Positions 9,428-15,530 of a DNA stretch of 64,000 nucleotides are shown one piece after another (positions within the stretch are counted from its first letter, which is position 1; each line of letters opens with the position of its first letter). This DNA comes from Pseudarthrobacter sp. L1SW. Its GTDB lineage: Bacteria > Actinomycetota > Actinomycetes > Actinomycetales > Micrococcaceae. The translations under genes were made by a program, and so were the position numbers. The stretch is taken from contig NZ_CP078079.1 of the NCBI RefSeq assembly GCF_020809045.1, positions 1,488,001 through 1,552,000 on the forward strand, given 5' to 3'. The notes beneath the pieces are model-generated. The model was not told the origin of the DNA, ran no database searches, and worked only from the letters and a program-made list of their open reading frames with translations.

Positions 9428-10198
9428 ATGACCGAACAACTCCCTGCTCCCATGCCCGTTGCCGTGCTGGGCGCGAACGGGCGCATGGGCGCCGAAGCCG
9501 TAAAAGCCATCGAAGCCGCACCGGACATGAAGCTGGTGGCGGCCCTGGGTCGCGGCGATTCGCTGGACCAGGTCACGGCTGCCGGTGCGCGGTATGTGGT
9601 GGACCTGACGGTCCCGGAAAGCACCGAAGCGAACGTCCGCTTCGCCGTGGAACACGGCATCCACGCTGTTGTGGGAACCACGGGCTGGGATGCGGACCGG
9701 TTGTCCGCGCTGGAAAGCCTCCTGGCAGCACACGCTGACACGGGGGTCCTGATCGCGCCCAACTTTGCCCTCGGATCCGTGCTGGCGTCCGCCTTCGCGG
9801 CCAAGGCCGCCAAGTACTTTGAATCGGTGGAGATCATCGAGCTGCACCACCCTGACAAGGTGGATGCGCCTTCAGGCACGGCGGTCCGGACCGCCCAGCT
9901 GATCGCCGCCGAACGCGCTGCGGCGCAGGTGCCGCCCAGCCCGGACGCCACTACCAGCGAACTGGCTGGGGCGCGCGGTTGTGACGTCGACGGCGTGCGG
10001 GTCCACAGCGTGCGCCTCCGCGGGCTCGTGGCGCACCAGGAAGTCCTTCTCGGCAGTTGGGGTGAGCAGCTGACCCTGCGCCATGACTCCTTTGACCGCG
10101 CCTCCTTTATGCCCGGCGTGCTACTTGGCGTCCGCAACGTGGCGGCACACCCCGGACTGACCGTGGGCCTGGACGGCTACCTGGACCTGGGGCTCTAG
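9428..10198 (+). CDS. dapB: 4-hydroxy-tetrahydrodipicolinate reductase DapB
   Basis: A 256-residue NAD(P)H-dependent enzyme of lysine/diaminopimelate synthesis that reduces the DapA product. The dinucleotide-binding motif is VAVLGANGRMGAE near residue 10, and the catalytic/substrate loop is ELHHPDKVDAPSGTA near 138 with the His and Lys used in catalysis. ATG 9428 is preferred over an in-frame start at 9395 because it places the Rossmann motif at the usual distance and follows a leaderless-type -10 box. dapA is at 12755 and dapF at 25481, so the pathway is scattered through the window. Confidence 0.96.
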   Translation: MTEQLPAPMPVAVLGANGRMGAEAVKAIEAAPDMKLVAALGRGDSLDQVTAAGARYVVDLTVPESTEANVRFAVEHGIHAVVGTTGWDADRLSALESLLAAHADTGVLIAPNFALGSVLASAFAAKAAKYFESVEIIELHHPDKVDAPSGTAVRTAQLIAAERAAAQVPPSPDATTSELAGARGCDVDGVRVHSVRLRGLVAHQEVLLGSWGEQLTLRHDSFDRASFMPGVLLGVRNVAAHPGLTVGLDGYLDLGL

Positions 10199-10201
10199 GC
10201 C

Positions 10202-10681
10202 ATGGGCGGACTGCTGGCCGGGTTCCGGAAAAACCGCACCAAGATCTGGGTGGGTGCGGTGACGCTGCTGCTGGTCTTCTACCTGGTGGTGTCCTTCCAG
10301 CGCTCCATCCTCCTGCTGACGGACAGCAACCTCGCAGCGCAGGCTATCGGGGCGGCTTACCTTGTGCTGCCCATGATCGGGGCCTGGGCACTCATCCGCG
10401 AACTGATGTTCGGGGCCCGTACGGAGCAGATGGCAAAAGTGCTCGAGGCGGAGGGCGGGCTGCCGGTGGACGAACTGCCCCGCACGCCGGCCGGCCGCAT
10501 CGTCCGTGCTGCCGCGGATGCCGAGTTCGAGAAGTACCGTTCCGAGGCCGAGGCTGCTCCGGATGACTGGCGCTCCTGGTTCCGCCTGAGCTGCGCCTAT
10601 GACGCCGCCGGCGACCGGAAACGCGCCCGCGCTTCCATGCGGGACGCCGTCAGGCTTTTCCGGGGGGACGTTCCCGCCTGA
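10202..10681 (+). CDS. Small membrane protein with C-terminal TPR-like helices
   Basis: A 159-residue protein with two predicted membrane helices in the first 65 residues (TLLLVFYLVVSFQR; AIGAAYLVLPMIGAWALI) and a soluble C-terminal part (AAPDDWRSWFRLSCAYDAAG) that looks like a single tetratricopeptide-type repeat. The tail probably faces the cytoplasm. It starts 4 bp after the dapB stop and is likely cotranscribed with it. This dapB-linked protein recurs in Micrococcaceae as a conserved hypothetical; its function is unknown. Confidence 0.72.
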   Translation: MGGLLAGFRKNRTKIWVGAVTLLLVFYLVVSFQRSILLLTDSNLAAQAIGAAYLVLPMIGAWALIRELMFGARTEQMAKVLEAEGGLPVDELPRTPAGRIVRAAADAEFEKYRSEAEAAPDDWRSWFRLSCAYDAAGDRKRARASMRDAVRLFRGDVPA

Positions 10682-10770
10682 GGCACCGGCTGCCCGGCAC
10701 TCTCAGGCAACCGGCCGCGTGGCACCCTGAGGCACCGGCTGCCCGCGGTTCAAGGCAACCGGCCGCCCGG
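10682..10770 (+). repeat. Two-copy imperfect tandem repeat, period about 48-49 bp
   Basis: GGCACCGGCTGCCCG occurs at 10682 and 10731, and GGCAACCGGCCGC at 10706 and 10754. The tract fills the gap between two convergent genes. It could fold on either strand but has no T-run, so it is not a classical terminator. Confidence 0.7.
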
Positions 10771-10772
10771 CG

Positions 10773-12008
10773 CTAGCGGACGGACGTGAGTTCGCCCCGG
10801 CCCGCCAGGTTCGCGGCGTGCCCGGCCCACTCCAGCGGCCCGCGCCACTTGAGCAGCACGAACACCATTCCCACGACGATGGCGGTGGCGGCGTGGGCAA
10901 AATACATCCCGTCCTCCGTCCAGCCGGCGGGCAGCGGTTTGAGGTAGAAGCCGGAAACCACCCAGACGTGGGCCGTGTAGAGGGTCAGGGTCATCGCTCC
11001 CGCACCGCGCAGCGGCAGCAGCAGGTCCAGGTCCACCCACTCGGCCAGCCGGCCCAGCAGCAGGCACGCGCCGATCACCGCCACCGCCACCGCCGAGGTG
11101 TGCAGCAGGTCCAACGTGGTGGCGGAGTGCGGTGCCGCGGATGCCAGCCACCACCAGGAGCCCTCCTGCGGGATGCCCGTCAGGTTGACCTGCAGGATGC
11201 TCTCCAGCGGATAACCCGGAGAGTCCAGCACTTCCTCCAGCGCAGCCCGGCCGCCCCAGCTCTCCATCGCCGTAACGCCCAAAGTCTTTGCCAGGACTGC
11301 CACGATGGTGCCGCCAACCAGGAGGACCACCGGCACCATCGCCCTGGCCAGCACCAGCCTGCCCACGATGAGTCCCACGAGCAGGTATGAAAGCCACTGG
11401 AACACGGGGTAGTAGCCGGTGAAGAACAGGTCCGCCAGCAGGCTCGACGGTGTTGCCAGGTCCTCCCAGGACGGGTTGTGGCCCAGTTGCAGCGGTGGTT
11501 CGGCGGCCAGTAGCCACGGGCGCAGCAGGTACGCCAGCACCGGGGACCCCAGGATCCAGCCGCCGGCCCAGGCGCACAACCGCTTCAGCCCCATCCCCAG
11601 GAAGGGCAGGACGCACAGGAACAGCACCGCGTAGTGGACCAGGATGATGGCCAGGTTGACTTCCAGCCCGCCAAGGGAAAGTCCGACGGCGGCAATCACC
11701 AGCGCACGCAGGGCAATGCCCCGGCGGGCGGCGGACAGGTCGGGGCCCTGCAGCGGCCTGTGCTTTCCCGTGGACAAGGCCAGGCCCACCCCGGCAAGTA
11801 CCGCAAAGAGCGCCGCCGCCCTGCCCGAGAAGGTGAGGCCAATCCAGGTGGGCGTCAGGTCCGCGTTCGACTCGAAGGTGGGGAGCAGGTGGGTGGCCAT
11901 CATCCCCAGCAGTGCCAGGCCGCGGGCAGCGTCGATGCCGTAGAGGCGCGCCGCCACCAGCCGCCCGGCAGTCTTACGGGACGTTCTTGCCGGGTTACGG
12001 GACGTCAT
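10773..12008 (-). CDS. Polytopic membrane acyltransferase-like protein (HGSNAT/DUF1624-DUF418 type)
   Basis: A 411-residue protein with about ten hydrophobic segments. The N-terminus carries RLYGIDAARGLALLGMMATH (about residues 22-41), the typical opening of heparan-alpha-glucosaminide N-acetyltransferase-like and DUF418 proteins, with an Arg and a His on the first helix. The C-terminal AMTLTLYTAHVW motif is also typical. Members are thought to move acyl groups across the membrane onto cell-surface sugars, but no substrate can be named here. It begins at ATG 12008 and is divergent from the short DUF222 gene. It separates dapB from dapA, genes that are usually closer together in relatives. Confidence 0.75.
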   Translation of the reverse strand: MTSRNPARTSRKTAGRLVAARLYGIDAARGLALLGMMATHLLPTFESNADLTPTWIGLTFSGRAAALFAVLAGVGLALSTGKHRPLQGPDLSAARRGIALRALVIAAVGLSLGGLEVNLAIILVHYAVLFLCVLPFLGMGLKRLCAWAGGWILGSPVLAYLLRPWLLAAEPPLQLGHNPSWEDLATPSSLLADLFFTGYYPVFQWLSYLLVGLIVGRLVLARAMVPVVLLVGGTIVAVLAKTLGVTAMESWGGRAALEEVLDSPGYPLESILQVNLTGIPQEGSWWWLASAAPHSATTLDLLHTSAVAVAVIGACLLLGRLAEWVDLDLLLPLRGAGAMTLTLYTAHVWVVSGFYLKPLPAGWTEDGMYFAHAATAIVVGMVFVLLKWRGPLEWAGHAANLAGRGELTSVR

Positions 12009-12058
12009 GACCAGATCGTCTCATACCTGCCTGTGCCCGGGCTGTCACAAGAATCTCC

Positions 12059-12087
12059 TTGTATTCGAATATGTGTTCGAATAATAT
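12059..12087 (+). promoter_or_regulatory. LexA-controlled promoter: TTGTAT-17-TAATAT with an SOS box in the spacer
   Basis: The -35 element TTGTAT is at 12059-12064 and the -10 element TAATAT at 12082-12087, 17 bp apart. Between them lies CGAATATGTGTTCG (12066-12079), which matches the actinobacterial LexA box CGAAC-N4-GTTCG at nine of its ten fixed positions. The ATG of the next gene is seven bases after the -10 box, so the RNA is probably leaderless. LexA bound here would cover the core promoter. Confidence 0.75.
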
Positions 12088-12094
12088 AGGCTGC

Positions 12095-12454
12095 ATGCAC
12101 ACTCCATCATCCGGAATCCCCGCTCATGAGTCCGGCAATGCAGGGCTCATGAAGGCCATGAGTCCAGGGGTTGTTGATTTCCTCTTCCGCCAGCTGGTGA
12201 CCGGCCGGCCGCCCGAGGATGTCCAGTGGGAGCAGGAGGGCCTCAGCCTCGCCGCCCAGCCCGAGGGCGCGGAGCTCGCCCGCCGCCTCGCCGAAGCGGA
12301 CATTGACGCCCTGACCCCCGTGGAGCTCTTCCACTACGTCCGGGCAGCCCAGCGGCTGGCGTCATGGGCAGAGGAGCTGCGGCAGGCCGCCGTCGGACGG
12401 TATTGCCACCCGCCGGCAGGGACGCCCCGCTCCGCCGGCCAGCCCGCTCCCTGA
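12095..12454 (+). CDS. Short DUF222-like (13E12 N-terminal type) protein under SOS control
   Basis: A 119-residue protein. The segment VDFLFRQLVTGRPPEDVQW followed by ALTPVELFHYVRAAQRLASW resembles the N-terminal helices of DUF222/13E12 proteins, but there is no HNH domain. The stop codon falls inside the first copy of a GC-rich tandem repeat, so the C-terminus may have been cut by repeat growth. I chose ATG 12095 because it follows the -10 box by seven bases; an ATG at 12059 is upstream of the predicted RNA start. Certain mycobacterial 13E12 genes are reported LexA targets, which makes SOS induction plausible. Whether the short protein is functional or a remnant is open. Confidence 0.65.
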   Translation: MHTPSSGIPAHESGNAGLMKAMSPGVVDFLFRQLVTGRPPEDVQWEQEGLSLAAQPEGAELARRLAEADIDALTPVELFHYVRAAQRLASWAEELRQAAVGRYCHPPAGTPRSAGQPAP

Positions 12455-12615
12455 CTGCCAGCCTGCTCCCTGACTGCCAGCCGGCTCCGCCTACCGGCCC
12501 GCTCCCTGGCTGCCAGCCTGCTCCCTGACTGCCAGCCGGCTCCGCCTACCGGCCCGCTCCCTGGCTGACTGCGGGCCCGCTCCCTGACTGCCAGCCCGCT
12601 CCCTGACTATCGGCC
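12445..12615 (+). repeat. Tandem repeat tract with a 55-bp higher-order unit
   Basis: The basic element GCTCCCTGACTGCCAGCC and variants recur about seven times. A 55-bp composite unit at 12464-12518 is repeated almost exactly from 12519 to 12568 before diverging. The tract begins over the stop codon of the short DUF222 gene. It is not an inverted repeat and shows no promoter. Confidence 0.85.
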
Positions 12616-12754
12616 GGGTGGTGACGGCAAGGCCTGGACGGTCGGCAGGAGGCGTTGGCCATGAGGTGGAGATGGGGTGCAGAGACGCCCATTTGACGTG
12701 CATCACGCTCCCGGCATTGTCCTAACCAGCCGCGGACAGGGTAACGTTTTTTCC
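12616..12754 (+). other. Upstream region of dapA, no gene seen
   Basis: About 140 bp between the tandem repeats and dapA. TTGACG at 12693-12698 could be a -35 element, but no good -10 box follows at 16-18 bp. There is no strong ribosome site before the dapA ATG. No small gene is supported. Confidence 0.4.
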
Positions 12755-13663
12755 ATGGCTGACAATTCCGCGCATCTCCCTGCCCTTGGTACTCTTCTGA
12801 CCGCCATGGTCACGCCGTTCACCAAGGACGGCGCAGTGGACTATGAGCAGGCCGCTGAACTGGCGGCCAAGCTGGTGGACGACGGCTGCGACGGGCTGGT
12901 GGTCACCGGAACCACTGGCGAAACGTCCACGCTGACGGACGAGGAGAACCTCGGCATGTTCCGCGCCGTCAAGGACGCCGTGGGCGGCCGGGCCGCGATC
13001 ATCGCCGGCACGGGCACCAACGACACCGCCCACTCAGTCCACCTTTCCCAGCAGGCAGCAGCCCTCGGCGTCGACGGCCTCCTCCTGGTGACGCCGTACT
13101 ACAACAAGCCCAGCCAGGCCGGCGTCCGCGCACACTTCGAAACCGTCGCCTCTGCCGTCGACGTGCCCGTTATGTTGTACGACATCCCGGGACGTTCCTC
13201 CATCGCCATTGAGCCCGACACGATGATCCGGCTGGCGCAGCACCCGAACATCGTGGCAGTCAAGGATGCCAAGGCCGACTTCGTCGCCGCCACGCGCGTC
13301 ATGGCGGAGACAGACCTCCTGTTCTACTCGGGCGATGACGGACTGACCCTTCCGTGGATGGCCCTTGGCGCCGTCGGCCTGGTGGGCGTCACCACCCACG
13401 TGGCCACGCGCCGTTTCCGCGAACTTATCGACGCCGTCAACGCGAACGACCTCAGCACTGCCCGGAAGATCAACTTTGATCTCCAGCCGGTAGTCCGGGC
13501 CACCATGACCCGGGTCCAGGGGGCCGTTGCGGCCAAGCAGATTCTTAAATGGCAGGGAGTCCTGCCCAACTCGATTGTCCGTTTGCCCCTCGTGGAGCCG
13601 GACGAAGCCGAGATCGAAACCATCCGCGGGGATTTGGCGGAAGCGGGGCTGGTCTTTTCCTGA
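12755..13663 (+). CDS. dapA: 4-hydroxy-tetrahydrodipicolinate synthase DapA
   Basis: A 302-residue aldolase-fold enzyme that condenses pyruvate with aspartate semialdehyde, the committed step to diaminopimelate and lysine. Visible are GLVVTGTTGETSTLTDEE near residue 47 (pyruvate-binding Thr-Thr), LLVTPYYNKPSQAG near 109 with the catalytic Tyr, and NIVAVKDAKAD near 166 with the Schiff-base lysine. ATG 12755 gives the normal family length; the frame is open further upstream without support. It is followed 41 bp later by rnj, a pairing conserved in actinobacteria. Confidence 0.97.
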   Translation: MADNSAHLPALGTLLTAMVTPFTKDGAVDYEQAAELAAKLVDDGCDGLVVTGTTGETSTLTDEENLGMFRAVKDAVGGRAAIIAGTGTNDTAHSVHLSQQAAALGVDGLLLVTPYYNKPSQAGVRAHFETVASAVDVPVMLYDIPGRSSIAIEPDTMIRLAQHPNIVAVKDAKADFVAATRVMAETDLLFYSGDDGLTLPWMALGAVGLVGVTTHVATRRFRELIDAVNANDLSTARKINFDLQPVVRATMTRVQGAVAAKQILKWQGVLPNSIVRLPLVEPDEAEIETIRGDLAEAGLVFS

Positions 13664-13704
13664 GGAGTAAGACCGGCACCCTTCCGCCTGGAAAGTAGTG
13701 CAAT

Positions 13705-15396
13705 ATGACCCAAACCGCCCTCACCGGCCTTGTTACCCCTCCCCGCCTGCCGCAGGGCACGCTCCGGATTGTCCCGCTCGGCGGGCTGGGGGAGATCGGC
13801 CGGAACATGGCCGTGTTCGAAATCGACGGCAAACTGCTGGTCGTGGACTGCGGCGTCCTCTTCCCCGAGGAAACCCAGCCCGGCGTCGACCTGATCCTGC
13901 CTGACTTCTCCTACATCGAGGACCGGCTGGACGACATCGTCGCCGTGGTCCTCACCCATGGCCACGAAGACCACATCGGCGCTGTTCCGTACCTGCTGCG
14001 CCGCCGCAACGACATTCCGCTGGTGGGCTCGCAGCTCACCCTCGCTTTGATCGAAGCGAAGCTGCAGGAGCACCGCATCCGGCCGTACACCCTCACGGTC
14101 GAGGAAGGGCAGGTCGAAAAGTTCGGTCCGTTCGAGTGTGAATTCGTGGCCGTCAACCACTCCATTCCGGACGCCCTGGCCGTGTTCATCCGGACCGCCG
14201 GCGGCACTGTCCTGCACACCGGCGACTTCAAGATGGACCAGCTGCCGCTGGACGGGCGCATCACCGACCTCCGGCACTTCGCCAAGCTCGGCGAGGAGGG
14301 CGTGGACCTCTTTATGTCCGACTCCACCAACGCCGACGTTCCCGGCTTCACCACGGCCGAGAAGGAAATCGGACCCACGCTGGAACGGCTCTTCGGCCAG
14401 GCCAGCAAGCGGATTATCGTTGCTTCCTTCTCGTCCCACGTGCACCGGGTCCAGCAGGTCCTGGACGCGGCGGCCAAGCACAACCGCAAAGTGGCCTTCG
14501 TGGGCCGCTCCATGGTCCGCAACATGGCGATCGCCGAGAAGCTGGGCTACCTGGATGTCCCGCCGGGCTTGATCGTGGACATCAAGAACATCGACAACCT
14601 GCCGGACAACCGCGTGGTGCTGATGTCCACCGGTTCCCAGGGCGAGCCCATGGCAGCGCTGTCCCGAATGGCCAACGGCGACCACCGTGTGGTGGTGGGC
14701 GACGGCGACACCGTCATCCTTGCCTCCAGCCTCATCCCCGGCAACGAGAACGCCGTCTTCCGGATCATCAACGGGCTCCTCAAGCTCGGGGCCGACGTGA
14801 TCCACAAGGGCAATGCCAAGGTCCACGTTTCCGGGCACGCCGCGGCCGGCGAGCTCCTGTACTGCTACAACATCCTCGAGCCGCTCAACGCCATGCCGGT
14901 GCACGGTGAGACCCGCCACCTGATCGCCAACGGCAAGATCGCCATTGAGTCCGGCGTACCGGAAGCCAGCGTCATCCTTGCGGACAACGGCACCGTCATC
15001 GACTTGAAGGACCACCGGGCTGACGTGGTGGGCCAGGTGGAAGTCGGTTTCGTCTACGTGGATGGCTCCAGCGTCGGCGAGATCACCGATGCCGACCTCA
15101 AGGACCGCCGGATCCTTGGAGACGAAGGCTTCATCTCGATCATCACGGTCATCCACCGCGCCACCGGCAAGGTGGTGTCCGGCCCCGAGATCCACGCCCG
15201 CGGCGTGGCCGAGGATGACTCCGTGTTCGACGAGATCATCCCCAAGATCAATGCCGCGCTGGAGGAGGCTGTCCTCAACCACGCCGACCACACCAGCCAC
15301 CAGCTCCAGCAGGTGGTCCGCCGCGTGGTGGGCACGTGGGTCAACCGGAAGCTCCGCCGCAAGCCGATGATCATCCCCGTGGTGCTCGAGGCCTAA
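13705..15396 (+). CDS. rnj: Ribonuclease J
   Basis: A 563-residue metallo-beta-lactamase/beta-CASP RNase with endo- and 5'-exonuclease activity in mRNA decay and rRNA maturation. The metal-binding motif is LTHGHEDHIGAVPYLL near residue 84, followed by HTGDFKMDQLP near 171 and the beta-CASP block HVSGHAAAGEL near 373. The C-terminal dimerisation domain ends at the normal family length. Its stop is followed 14 bp later by a strong hairpin. Confidence 0.97.
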   Translation: MTQTALTGLVTPPRLPQGTLRIVPLGGLGEIGRNMAVFEIDGKLLVVDCGVLFPEETQPGVDLILPDFSYIEDRLDDIVAVVLTHGHEDHIGAVPYLLRRRNDIPLVGSQLTLALIEAKLQEHRIRPYTLTVEEGQVEKFGPFECEFVAVNHSIPDALAVFIRTAGGTVLHTGDFKMDQLPLDGRITDLRHFAKLGEEGVDLFMSDSTNADVPGFTTAEKEIGPTLERLFGQASKRIIVASFSSHVHRVQQVLDAAAKHNRKVAFVGRSMVRNMAIAEKLGYLDVPPGLIVDIKNIDNLPDNRVVLMSTGSQGEPMAALSRMANGDHRVVVGDGDTVILASSLIPGNENAVFRIINGLLKLGADVIHKGNAKVHVSGHAAAGELLYCYNILEPLNAMPVHGETRHLIANGKIAIESGVPEASVILADNGTVIDLKDHRADVVGQVEVGFVYVDGSSVGEITDADLKDRRILGDEGFISIITVIHRATGKVVSGPEIHARGVAEDDSVFDEIIPKINAALEEAVLNHADHTSHQLQQVVRRVVGTWVNRKLRRKPMIIPVVLEA

Positions 15397-15410
15397 CAGC
15401 AGCCTGCCTG

Positions 15411-15451
15411 CTCCGGCCCGCGTTCCCGTTCAGCGGGACCGCGGGCCGGAG
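15411..15451 (+). terminator. Strong hairpin after rnj
   Basis: CTCCGGCCCGCG at 15411 pairs perfectly with CGCGGGCCGGAG ending at 15451. An inner CCCG/CGGG stem follows a 2x2 mismatch. No U-run follows, so it may act as a GC-type terminator or an mRNA 3' end stabiliser. Confidence 0.65.
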
Positions 15452-15517
15452 GCATTTAAGGGCCGCGAACCGGGGGATCAGGGGGCCTAAATCCCCGGAA
15501 AACCAGCCCCACTCGGG

Positions 15518-15523
15518 TACCGT
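15518..15523 (+). promoter_or_regulatory. -10 box of a likely leaderless ftsK transcript
   Basis: TACCGT lies seven bases before the ATG at 15531. There is no ribosome site before this ATG. Confidence 0.4.
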
Positions 15524-15530
15524 GGCTGGT

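Noticed and set aside
9199..10198. thyX (flavin-dependent thymidylate synthase) expected between dapB and dapA
   Set aside because: No frame between the two genes carries the RHRxxSxNexS motif; the gene is simply not in this window.
12491..12706. 71-codon minus-strand frame over the tandem repeats
   Set aside because: Its repeated AGSQGAG-type peptide simply reflects the DNA repeats; no start signals.
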